A stretch of 24,608 nt of DNA, from the NCBI GenBank assembly GCA_944385645.1, contig CALWYA010000005.1, positions 1 through 24,608 on the forward strand, written 5' to 3'. Positions 1-5,650 of this stretch are shown here, piece after piece. Numbering within the stretch: the first letter of the stretch is position 1; each line of letters starts with the position of its first letter. The notes below the pieces were generated by a model. That model was not told the origin of the DNA. It searched no databases and saw only the letters and a program-made list of their open reading frames with translations. Source of the stretch: an uncultured Oscillospiraceae bacterium. GTDB lineage: Bacteria > Bacillota > Clostridia > Oscillospirales > Oscillospiraceae. The position numbers and the translations under genes are program-made.

Positions 1-822
1 GAGCTGTCCGGCGCCCTCCACGGCCTGTTCCGGGTGCGCTGCTTCAACCAGGACGACGCCCACATCTTCATGACCCCCGATCAGCTGAAGGACGTGATCC
101 AGGAGACGGTGCGGCTGTTTGACGAGGTGTACTCCACCTTCGGCCTGAGCTATGCCATCGAGCTGTCCACCATGCCCGAGGACCACATCGGCACCGTGGA
201 GCAGTGGGAGCACAACCAGGAGATCCTGAAGAACGCCATCACCGACATGGGCAAGGAGTTCACCGTCAACGAGGGGGACGGCGCCTTCTACGGGCCCAAG
301 CTGGACTTCCACCTGGCCGACTCCCTGGGCCGCACCTGGCAGTGCGGCACCATCCAGCTGGACTCCCAGCTGCCCGAGCGGTTCGAGCTGGAGTACACCG
401 GCGAGGACGGCGAGAAGCACCGCCCCGTCATGATCCACCGGGTGGTGCTGGGCTCCATCGAGCGGTTCATCGGCGTCATCACCGAGCACTTTGCCGGCGC
501 CTTCCCCGCCTGGCTGTCCCCCGTCCAGGTGAAGATCCTGCCCGTCACCGACCGGGCCGCCCAGTACGCCGACCAGCTGTCCGCCGACCTGGACAAGCAG
601 GGCTTCCGGGTGGAGGTGGACCACCGCAACGAGAAGATCGGCAAGAAGATCCGGGAGGCCACCATGGAGAAGGTCCCCTACATGCTGGTGGTGGGCGACC
701 GGGACATGGAGAACGGCACCGTCTCCGCCCGGCACCGCTCCGGCGAGGACCTGGGGGCCATGTCCCTGGAGCAGTTCGCCGCCCTGCTCAAGACCGAAGT
801 GGACACCATGGCCATCAAGTGA
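1..822 (+). CDS. thrS: threonyl-tRNA synthetase, C-terminal part (5' end outside window)
   Basis: This is the last 273 residues of the class II synthetase that charges tRNA-Thr with threonine in the cytoplasm. The reading frame is open from base 1, so the TGS, editing and first catalytic segments lie upstream of the window. The visible part starts in the catalytic core (ELSGALHGLFRVR, then a QDDAHIF stretch). It includes the motif 3 region with IHRVVLGSIERFIG around residues 146-159. The C-terminal anticodon-binding domain follows, starting near PVQVKILPVTDRA and ending in LLKTEVDTMAIK. The gene ends in TGA and is followed 13 bases later by a strong hairpin terminator. Family assignment is certain. 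Nothing in the visible part looks truncated or mutated. Confidence 0.97.
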   Translation, partial: ELSGALHGLFRVRCFNQDDAHIFMTPDQLKDVIQETVRLFDEVYSTFGLSYAIELSTMPEDHIGTVEQWEHNQEILKNAITDMGKEFTVNEGDGAFYGPKLDFHLADSLGRTWQCGTIQLDSQLPERFELEYTGEDGEKHRPVMIHRVVLGSIERFIGVITEHFAGAFPAWLSPVQVKILPVTDRAAQYADQLSADLDKQGFRVEVDHRNEKIGKKIREATMEKVPYMLVVGDRDMENGTVSARHRSGEDLGAMSLEQFAALLKTEVDTMAIK

Positions 823-835
823 GATCGTTTCTCGT

Positions 836-871
836 GCGCCCGCCCCCGCAGGGGGGCGGGCGCGTTTTATT
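836..871 (+). terminator. rho-independent terminator after thrS
   Basis: A perfect 12-bp stem (GCGCCCGCCCCC at 836-847 with its complement at 852-863) closes a 4-base loop. It is followed by GTTTTATT. It starts 13 bases after the thrS stop codon. Confidence 0.9.
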
Positions 872-925
872 ATGTCCGGAACCGGCCGGAGCCGTCCACA
901 GGGTGGCCCGGCCGGTTCCGAAAAC

Positions 926-945
926 ATTTCGATGATTTTCTAAAT
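926..945. promoter_or_regulatory. upstream operator-like box of the sdpRI promoter
   Basis: The 20-mer ATTTCGATGATTTTCTAAAT lies 5 bp upstream of the -35 hexamer. It is an imperfect dyad (ATTTnGA-N6-TCnAAAT) and matches the box at 981-1000 at 17 of 20 positions. The position and symmetry fit binding by the ArsR-family repressor encoded just downstream. The protein-site link is inferred. Confidence 0.65.
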
Positions 946-950
946 ATCTC

Positions 951-979
951 TTGACAACGGCTAGCGCCCGTGCTATCTT
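951..979 (+). promoter_or_regulatory. sigma-A promoter of sdpRI
   Basis: The -35 is TTGACA (951-956), the spacer is 17 bp and the -10 is TATCTT (974-979). It is bracketed by two matching operator-like boxes. Confidence 0.85.
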
Positions 980-980
980 T

Positions 981-1000
981 ATTTCGATGAAAGTCTAAAT
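981..1000. promoter_or_regulatory. downstream operator-like box of the sdpRI promoter
   Basis: The 20-mer ATTTCGATGAAAGTCTAAAT begins one base after the -10 hexamer and covers the predicted start of transcription. A repressor bound here would block RNA polymerase directly. It differs from the upstream box only at the three central positions 11-13. Confidence 0.65.
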
Positions 1001-1016
1001 GAAGGAGGCGTCCACC

Positions 1017-1283
1017 GTGGGCTTTCAGGAGACCTTCAAGGCCCTCAGCGACCCCACCAGGAGAGAGATCCTCCATCTCCTCCGGGACGGGGCCAAGACC
1101 GCCGGGGAGATCGGCAGCCACTTCGACATGACCGGAGCCACCGTGTCCCACCACCTGTCGGTGCTGCGCCAGGCTGGGCTCATCTCCGACGACCGGCGGG
1201 GGAAGTATATCTACTACGAGCTCAATCTGTCCGTCCTGGACGAGATCACCGGCTGGATCGCCGGACTGAGAGGAGAGACCTGA
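1017..1283 (+). CDS. sdpR: ArsR/SmtB-family winged-helix repressor, SdpR-like
   Basis: This small (88 aa) cytoplasmic DNA-binding protein probably represses its own operon. The start chosen is GTG at 1017. AAGGAGG at 1002-1008 sits 8 bases ahead of it, and the protein then opens with GFQETFKALSDPTRREILHL, the usual start of the SdpR/ArsR family. An in-frame ATG at 999 would place this ribosome site inside the gene and is less likely. The helix-turn-helix spans about residues 30-60 (AGEIGSHFDMTGATVSHHLS), and the wing follows (RRGKYIYYEL). No metal-binding ELCVCDL-type cysteine motif is seen, so this is the autorepressor type rather than a metal sensor. The stop is one base before the next start (ATG 1285). 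In Bacillus subtilis, SdpR represses sdpRI and is sequestered at the membrane by SdpI bound to toxin. Whether that circuit operates here is inference. Confidence 0.88.
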   Translation: MGFQETFKALSDPTRREILHLLRDGAKTAGEIGSHFDMTGATVSHHLSVLRQAGLISDDRRGKYIYYELNLSVLDEITGWIAGLRGET

Positions 1284-1284
1284 C

Positions 1285-1941
1285 ATGAAAACCAAGTGGT
1301 GCATCGCGGCCATGTGGCTGCTGGCCCTGCTGCCCCTGGCGCTGGTGGCCGTTCTCTACGCCCGCCTGCCCGACCAGGTGCCCATGCACTGGGGCATCGA
1401 CGGGGAGGTCAACCGCTGGGGCAGCAAGAGCGAGCTGTGGCTCATGGGGGCTCTGGGCCCCCTGTTCGCCCTGCTGTTCCAGTTCCTGCCCCGGCTGGAC
1501 CCGAGAAAGCGCAGCTATGAGAAGTTCCAGAAGTACTACGAGGCCACCGCCCTGGTGCTCACGGCCTTCATCGCCGTCATCATGGGGGTGACCCTGGCGG
1601 AGATCCTCCGCCCGGGCACCCTGTCCCTGGGGCGGGTGATCTCCGCCCTGGTGGGCCTGCTGTTCCTGTTCCTGGGCAACCTCATGGGCAAGGTGAAGTC
1701 CAACTTCTTCATGGGCATCCGCAACCCCTGGACCCTCTCCGACCCGGACGTGTGGAACCGGGCCCACCGGCTGGGGGGCGGGCTGTTCTTCCTGACGGGG
1801 CTGGCGACGGTGGTCTCCGCCATCCTGCTCCCCGAGCCGGTCACCTTCGCGGTGCTGATGGCCGGGACGCTCCTCACCGCCCTGATCCCCACGGTGATGA
1901 GCTACCTGTGGTACAGGCGGCGCACTGGCGGCGGAGCCTGA
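1285..1941 (+). CDS. sdpI: SdpI-family (DUF1648) multi-pass membrane protein
   Basis: This 218-residue integral membrane protein has about six hydrophobic segments (near residues 7-26, 51-70, 86-106, 113-137, 163-185 and 187-208). The N-terminal DUF1648 signature LPDQVPMHWGIDGEVNRWGSK is clear. So is the SdpI-type C-terminal signature GIRNPWTLSDPDVWNRAHRLGG. Family members act as immunity proteins against the SDP peptide and can double as signal transducers. The gene starts one base after the repressor stop, with GAGGAGA upstream, so the two are co-transcribed and probably translationally coupled. No sdpABC-like toxin genes lie nearby, so the partner peptide is unknown and immunity to a foreign or distant toxin is only one option. 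Family membership is firm and function is inferred. Confidence 0.9.
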   Translation: MKTKWCIAAMWLLALLPLALVAVLYARLPDQVPMHWGIDGEVNRWGSKSELWLMGALGPLFALLFQFLPRLDPRKRSYEKFQKYYEATALVLTAFIAVIMGVTLAEILRPGTLSLGRVISALVGLLFLFLGNLMGKVKSNFFMGIRNPWTLSDPDVWNRAHRLGGGLFFLTGLATVVSAILLPEPVTFAVLMAGTLLTALIPTVMSYLWYRRRTGGGA

Positions 1942-1946
1942 ACGCA

Positions 1947-1996
1947 CATCGACCCCGGGCGGCAGATGCCGTCCGGGGCCGATGCTTTCGTTTTTT
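1947..1996 (+). terminator. terminator after sdpI
   Basis: A GC-rich hairpin (CATCG-CCCCGG-CGG pairing back to CCG-CCGGGG-CGATG, 1947-1984) is followed by CTTTCGTTTTTT. It lies between the convergent ends of sdpI and the anti-sigma gene, whose stop codon overlaps the T-run. Confidence 0.85.
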
Positions 1997-3554
1997 AATC
2001 CCAATCCCGCTCGAATTCCAGGACGGCGCCGCTGGTGCCGTCGATCTTGTACTCGTACTCATAGCCGGCGGACTTGAACTCCACCTCGTACTCCAGGCGG
2101 CCGTCGTCCCAGTCCCGCTCCACCTTCAGCTCGTAGGCGTCAGCGGCGGCCACCCCGGCGTGGGTCAGGGCGGCCTGCTGGGCGGCCTGGGCCCCGATGT
2201 CGCCGGCCGTCCCGCCGGGGTCCGAACCGGCTCCGGCGTTTCCGCCCTGGCCGGTCCCGGTGTTCCCGCCGGCGGGCGGGCCGTACCGCTCCAGCTCCCG
2301 CTCCAGCACCGCGGCGCTGGTGAGGGCGATCTTGTACTCATAGCGGGTGTTGTCCGCCATGAACTCCACCTCATAGCACTCGGGCCAGCCGTCGTCATAG
2401 TCCAGCCAGGCGGCGCAGTAGGTGGTGTCGGCCTCGGCGACCCCCGCGTCGGCCAGGGCGGCCGCCTTGGCGGCCTCCTCCCCGATGAAGGAGCCGGTGT
2501 CCACGGCGGGCAGGCCGCTCACCGAGCCGCCCTCCCGCTCATACTTGACCACCTCTCCGGTGAGGGCGTCGATCTCATACTCATACTCCACGCCGCCGGC
2601 CCGGAACTCCACCTCGTACACCATCCGGCCGTCGTCCCAGTCGTACTCCGCCTCCAGAAAGGCGGCGTCGGCGGCGGACACGCCGGCGTGGGCCAGGGCG
2701 GCCTGCTGGGCGGCCTCCAGGCCGATATAGGCGCTGTCGTTGGCCTGGCCGGTGGTCTGGACCGGGGCGGTCTGGACCTCCTGCCCCCCGTCGGGGGCGG
2801 GGGCTGCGGTGTTCAGGGCGGAGTAGAGCAGGTTCAGCTCGTTGATGGACAGGCCCACCAGGCTCTCGAAGGTCTTGGTGCCGTGGCTGCCGTCCACGAT
2901 GGTCTGGATCAGGGCCGCCTTGCCCGAGGAGATGCCGTAGTCGGCGGCCAGCTGCTGGAGCTGGGCGCTGTTCTGGATGGTCTGGGACAAAATGGCCCCG
3001 TTCACCTGGTAGCTGGCCAGGATGGCGTCGGCCTGAGCGGTGAGCGCCTGCTGGAGGGCGGCCCCCCGCTGGGCGTCGTCGTCCTCCACGGTGATGAGGA
3101 TGGAGTTGGCCAGCTCATCCACATATCCGTTGGTGAGCATGGAGCCCACGATGGCGTTCATGGCCACGTCCACCTTGGCCCCCGTCAGGTCCATCCCGTC
3201 CAGGATGGCCACCGCGTCGGCGTTGGCGGGGGTGGCGGACAGCACCGTCTCGTGCCGGTTCACCGTCAGCTCCACGCTGGGATTCACGTCCAGGCAGACC
3301 ACGGAGGCCACGGCCTGGTTCAGCTGATGGACATAGCCCGCCCCGCCGCCGGCCACCGCCAGCACCAGGCAGGCGGCCACGGCCAAGGGAACCCATCTCT
3401 TTTTCTGTCTGCCGGACTGGCCGCTCCCCTGTCCCGTCAGGGGGACGACCGCCCCGGTCTGGGCGCCGCAGCGGGCCAGGACGGCCTCCACATCGTCGGG
3501 GGCGGTCCGCTCCAGGGCGGCGGCCAGGCGGGATTCCAGTTCCCGGTCGGTCAT
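1995..3554 (-). CDS. RsgI-like transmembrane anti-sigma factor with three C-terminal PepSY domains
   Basis: This 519-residue single-pass membrane protein is probably the anti-sigma factor for the ECF sigma factor encoded upstream. The start codon overlaps the sigma stop codon (ATGA). Residues 1-50 are a short cytoplasmic domain and residues 54-74 a transmembrane helix. Residues 80-250 resemble the RsgI extracellular core, with VVCLDVNPSVELTVNR at 85-100. In characterised RsgI proteins a conserved Asn-Pro bond in this region is self-cleaved; the matching pair here is N91-P92. Residues 251-276 are a Pro/Gln/Gly linker. Three PepSY domains follow at about 277-340, 357-424 and 453-519, each with an AA..AAL.HAGV helix and a YEVEF...YEYEID strand pair. 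A Gly-rich linker (425-452) separates the last two. RsgI relatives usually carry carbohydrate-binding outer domains, so PepSY repeats are unusual. The signal sensed is unknown. Confidence 0.85.
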   Translation of the reverse strand: MTDRELESRLAAALERTAPDDVEAVLARCGAQTGAVVPLTGQGSGQSGRQKKRWVPLAVAACLVLAVAGGGAGYVHQLNQAVASVVCLDVNPSVELTVNRHETVLSATPANADAVAILDGMDLTGAKVDVAMNAIVGSMLTNGYVDELANSILITVEDDDAQRGAALQQALTAQADAILASYQVNGAILSQTIQNSAQLQQLAADYGISSGKAALIQTIVDGSHGTKTFESLVGLSINELNLLYSALNTAAPAPDGGQEVQTAPVQTTGQANDSAYIGLEAAQQAALAHAGVSAADAAFLEAEYDWDDGRMVYEVEFRAGGVEYEYEIDALTGEVVKYEREGGSVSGLPAVDTGSFIGEEAAKAAALADAGVAEADTTYCAAWLDYDDGWPECYEVEFMADNTRYEYKIALTSAAVLERELERYGPPAGGNTGTGQGGNAGAGSDPGGTAGDIGAQAAQQAALTHAGVAAADAYELKVERDWDDGRLEYEVEFKSAGYEYEYKIDGTSGAVLEFERDWD

Positions 3555-4132
3555 GGGGTCTCATCTCCTTCCAGCTGGGCTCTCATTTTCTTCAATCCCC
3601 GGTGGTACTTGGACAGCACGGTGGCCAGGGGCAGCTCCATCAGCGCGGCGATCTCCCGGTGCTTCAGCCCGGTGACCGCGTGGAGCAGGACGATCTGCCG
3701 CTCCTCCTCCCCCAGGGCGGCCAGGGCGGTCTGGAGCACCTGCCGGTCCTCGGGGGAGACGGCGGGGGCGTCGGCGGGGATGGCGTTCCACTCCTCTTCC
3801 TCCAGGCCCACCTGCCGCCCGCCCCGGCGCAGGCGCATCCGGGCCAGGTTCCGGGCGATAGTGAGCATCCAGGCCATGGGGGAGCCCTGGGCCCGATAGC
3901 CCGGAGCGCTCTCCCACACCTTCACGAAGGTGTCCTGGGCCACGTCCTCCGCCTCGTGGGCGTCTTTCAGCAGGGACAGGGCCAGGGCGTACACCGATGC
4001 CCTGGCCCGGTGGTACACCTCCGCCAGGGCCTCCCGGTCCCCCTCCCCCACCTGGGTCAGGAGCCGGTCCAGCTCCCGGTTGCGCCAGGCGGGGTCCTCT
4101 TCCATTGTCTGAATTCCCAACAGGGTCAGCAT
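3551..4132 (-). CDS. ECF-type RNA polymerase sigma-70 factor
   Basis: This 193-residue alternative sigma factor has two domains. Sigma region 2 (about residues 33-103) contains ALSLLKDAHEAEDVAQDTFVKVW and MAWMLTIARNLARMRLRR. Sigma region 4 (about 131-185) contains LGEEERQIVLLHAVTGLKHREIAALMELPLATVLSKYHRGLKK, which includes the helix-turn-helix. There is no C-terminal extension. The ATG at 4132 has GGGAGA 8 bases upstream; a second in-frame ATG (4105, starting MEEDPAW) has a weaker site and cannot be excluded. The stop overlaps the start of the anti-sigma gene by 4 bases, the classic sigma/anti-sigma arrangement. The operon has a strong sigma-A promoter at 4267-4295, so basal expression does not depend on the factor itself. 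Its target promoters are not known. Confidence 0.93.
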   Translation of the reverse strand: MLTLLGIQTMEEDPAWRNRELDRLLTQVGEGDREALAEVYHRARASVYALALSLLKDAHEAEDVAQDTFVKVWESAPGYRAQGSPMAWMLTIARNLARMRLRRGGRQVGLEEEEWNAIPADAPAVSPEDRQVLQTALAALGEEERQIVLLHAVTGLKHREIAALMELPLATVLSKYHRGLKKMRAQLEGDETP

Positions 4133-4260
4133 ATCCCATATCTCCCGTCATTTCAGAAATGCGCGGGCAGCGCCTTTTATTGCGCGCTCCTTCAAAATAT
4201 TTTCCGCCGCTGTGATACCAGTCCGCGCGGATTTGCGCGCCGCCGCAGAAATGCGGCATT
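4133..4260 (-). promoter_or_regulatory. structured 5' leader of the sigma/anti-sigma operon
   Basis: About 128 bases separate the predicted start of transcription from the sigma start codon. The stretch holds a 6-bp GCCGCA/TGCGGC hairpin with a 4-base loop (4242-4257). It also holds a GCGCG/CGCGC hairpin at 4225-4240 and a further GCGCG/CGCGC pair (4161-4165 with 4183-4187). No known riboswitch was recognised. Confidence 0.4.
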
Positions 4261-4266
4261 GTGTTC

Positions 4267-4295
4267 ATTATAGGATATTTTCCAGCCCAAGACAA
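4267..4295 (-). promoter_or_regulatory. sigma-A promoter of the ECF sigma operon
   Basis: On the minus strand, the -35 is TTGTCT (4290-4295), the spacer is 17 bp and the -10 is a perfect TATAAT (4267-4272). Confidence 0.85.
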
Positions 4296-4307
4296 GAGGC
4301 GGGACAG

Positions 4308-4338
4308 AAAAAGGCCCCGCCGCTGCCGCGGCGGGGCC
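4308..4338 (-). terminator. terminator after bioY
   Basis: An 11-bp perfect stem (GGCCCCGCCGC at 4313-4323 with 4328-4338) and 4-base loop is followed on the minus strand by TTTTTCTGT. It lies 12 bases after the bioY stop. Confidence 0.92.
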
Positions 4339-4349
4339 CTCCGTATACT

Positions 4350-4904
4350 TTACCGCTCCGGGTCAATGCCCGCCCGGACCAGCCGTTCCCGGAGGACGGG
4401 GCCCACCGCCGTGACGGCCAGCATTTTCAGCAGGTCGCCGGGCAGGAAGGGGAGCACACAGGCGGCCAGGGCGGGGGCCAGGGCCGCCCCCGACTGGAAG
4501 CAGTACCAGGCGGTGCCCAGGGCGTAGAGGACGGCGGTCCCCCCCGCCATCCCCAGCAGCTGGAGGGCCCGGCTCCGGGGGAAGCGGGACGCCGCCAGAC
4601 CGGACAGGGCGGCCAGGGGCAGATAGCCCACTACGTATCCCCCCGTGGGCCCCGCCAGAACCCCCAGGCCGGCGGAGAAGCCGCTGAACACCGGCATCCC
4701 CACCGCCCCCAGCAGGATGTAGGCCAGGGTGGCCAGGGCGGCCCGTCGCCCGCCCAGCAGATAGCCCGCCAGGTAGATGACCAGGGTGCAGAGGCTCAGG
4801 GGGACGGGGCCGATGGCCACCGAAAAGGGGGCCGCCGCCGCCATCAGGGCGGCCAGCACCGCCGTCATGGCCAGGGGGTAGACCGCCGCGCGCTTTGTCT
4901 CCAT
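4350..4904 (-). CDS. bioY: biotin transporter BioY (ECF transporter S component)
   Basis: This 184-residue integral membrane protein captures biotin for import. The start METKRAAVYPLAM at 4904 has GAGGAGG about 6-9 bases upstream; a longer in-frame extension to 4973 would run through the promoter and is rejected. About six hydrophobic segments are present. The BioY signature is seen as GPVPLSLCTLVIYLAGYLLGGRR near residues 32-54, GMPVFSGFSAGLGVLAGPTGGYVVGY near 69-94, and FLPGDLLKMLAV near the C-terminus. The length matches the family (180-200 aa). No biotin synthesis genes and no EcfA/EcfT genes are nearby, so it acts alone or shares a distant energising module. The promoter region carries dyads resembling BirA half-sites. 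Confidence 0.93.
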   Translation of the reverse strand: METKRAAVYPLAMTAVLAALMAAAAPFSVAIGPVPLSLCTLVIYLAGYLLGGRRAALATLAYILLGAVGMPVFSGFSAGLGVLAGPTGGYVVGYLPLAALSGLAASRFPRSRALQLLGMAGGTAVLYALGTAWYCFQSGAALAPALAACVLPFLPGDLLKMLAVTAVGPVLRERLVRAGIDPER

Positions 4905-4921
4905 CGCTGTGTCCTCCTCAA

Positions 4922-4997
4922 ATCGTAAACTATTTTCAATTTGCAGTATACATTCTGTTCTCCGGTTTGTCAACTAAAAAATTTTTAAGTTTACGAT
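4922..4997 (-). promoter_or_regulatory. bioY promoter with two nested dyads (candidate BirA-type operator)
   Basis: On the minus strand, TTGACA (4968-4973), a 17-bp spacer and TATACT (4945-4950) form a strong promoter. One dyad overlaps the -35 (GTCAACT 4969-4975, 12 bp, AGTTTAC 4988-4994). A second overlaps the -10 (GTAAACT 4925-4931, 13 bp, AGTATAC 4945-4951). The outer arms form a perfect 10-bp inverted repeat (ATCGTAAACT 4922-4931 against 4988-4997). The half-sites resemble GTAAACC/GGTTTAC of biotin repressor operators, but the spacing is shorter than the Escherichia coli 16 bp. Regulator identity is inferred. Confidence 0.6.
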
Positions 4998-5054
4998 CTG
5001 GCCGAGCAGTCCCATCCGCCCCTTCGGGCCGCGCGGAGACGGGCGGCGAAATGC

Positions 5055-5091
5055 AAAACGAAAGACACTCTGTAAGCGTGCCTTTCGTTTT
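5055..5091. terminator. bidirectional terminator-like palindrome
   Basis: AAAACGAAAG at 5055-5064 pairs with CTTTCGTTTT at 5082-5091, and the interior is also largely complementary. A-rich and T-rich flanks make it terminator-like on both strands. There is no gene immediately before it on either strand. Confidence 0.6.
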
Positions 5092-5273
5092 ATTCTGTGT
5101 TGATAAAAAGATGCGGCGCCGCAGAAGGACAAAACCGGCCTTCTGGCCGGCGCCGCAAGTGCGGCGTAAATTCGGAGCCGCCGGAGGCGGCGGAGAATTG
5201 CGCAGGGGCGGCTTTGCCGCCCCGAGCATTTGAATCACCGGAGGGTGGAGGCCGCCTATGGCGGCCGGAACCC

Positions 5274-5312
5274 AAAACAAAAGGCATGACCGTTGGTCAT
5301 GCCTTTTGTTTT
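5274..5312. terminator. perfect 18-bp bidirectional terminator-like palindrome
   Basis: AAAACAAAAGGCATGACC (5274-5291) pairs perfectly with 5295-5312 around a GTT loop. On the minus strand it lies immediately 3' of a copy of the tRNA-Arg 3' end. Confidence 0.75.
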
Positions 5313-5325
5313 GGTACGCCCGAAG
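5312..5325 (-). repeat. duplicated fragment of the tRNA-Arg 3' end
   Basis: The 14-mer TGGTACGCCCGAAG here is identical to 5477-5490, which is the encoded CCA end, acceptor strand and edge of the T-arm of tRNA-Arg(CCG). The similarity stops after base 14. It is either a relic of a second tRNA or an attachment-site-like duplication. Confidence 0.7.
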
Positions 5326-5435
5326 CCGAAGCGAAGCCCGGTGTGCCGGGGGCACGCCGGGCCGCTGCGGGTCCCTTCCCAAGAAGGCGAGTGCGAAGCA
5401 CGAAGCCTGATTGGCGACAGCGGCAAAAGTCACGG

Positions 5436-5475
5436 AAAGAAAAAAGCTAGGACAGACCTTACAATCTATCCTAGC
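5436..5475 (-). terminator. terminator of tRNA-Arg
   Basis: On the minus strand the hairpin GCTAGGATAGA...TCTGTCCTAGC (5465-5475 with 5446-5456, one mismatch) is followed by TTTTTTCTTT. It begins one base after the encoded CCA. Confidence 0.88.
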
Positions 5476-5476
5476 C

Positions 5477-5553
5477 TGGTACGCCCGAAGGGACTCGAAC
5501 CCCCAACATTCAGAACCGGAATCTGACGCTCTATCCAATTGAACTACGGGCGC
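5477..5553 (-). tRNA. tRNA-Arg (anticodon CCG)
   Basis: The 77-nt gene folds into a full cloverleaf. The acceptor GCGCCCG pairs with CGGGCGT. The D-stem is GTTC/GAGC, the anticodon stem is TCAGA/TCTGA with loop TTCCGGT (anticodon CCG), and the T-arm loop is TTCGAGT. CCA is encoded. It reads the arginine codon CGG. It has its own promoter (5575-5603) and terminator (5436-5475), so it is a single-gene unit. Confidence 0.95.
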
Positions 5554-5574
5554 TTATCTTGTGAACGCTCCGCT

Positions 5575-5603
5575 ATTATAGCAGATAACGCCCCCTTTGT
5601 AAA
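5575..5603 (-). promoter_or_regulatory. sigma-A promoter of tRNA-Arg
   Basis: On the minus strand, TTTACA (5598-5603), a 17-bp spacer and TATAAT (5575-5580). The -35 lies inside the inverted repeat CCCTCTTTACAAAGGGGG. Confidence 0.85.
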
Positions 5604-5650
5604 GAGGGAATTTGCGCTTTGGCCCGTGTTTTTTCATCGGATGAAAGATA

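Larger units (their letters stand above)
4998..5476. other. gene-free interval packed with hairpins
   Basis: No credible coding sequence is present. Instead there are GC-rich inverted repeats: GCGGCGCC/GGCGCCGC (5113-5120 with 5149-5156), CCGGCC-TTCT-GGCCGG (5135-5150), GCCGCC-GGA-GGCGGC (5177-5191), GGGGCGGC-TTT-GCCGCCCC (5205-5223) and GGCCGCC-TAT-GGCGGCC (5250-5266). They are bracketed by two A/T-tailed palindromes (5055-5091 and 5274-5312) and followed by a tRNA-Arg 3'-end copy (5312-5325). Stop-free frames here look like by-products of base composition. Confidence 0.6.

Noticed and set aside
1752..3899. A 715-codon open frame on the plus strand opposite the sigma/anti-sigma genes
   Set aside because: It is an antisense by-product of GC-rich codons. 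It is Gly/Val/Leu/His-rich with no domain. The minus strand holds two clear, coupled families in the same place.
5100..5320. CRISPR array
   Set aside because: The hairpins differ in sequence and spacing. There is no regularly spaced direct repeat with unique spacers and no cas gene in the window.
4936..5538. A 200-codon minus-strand open frame spanning the hairpin field and tRNA-Arg
   Set aside because: It reads through a tRNA gene, two terminator-like palindromes and the bioY promoter. There is no ribosome site or recognisable domain.
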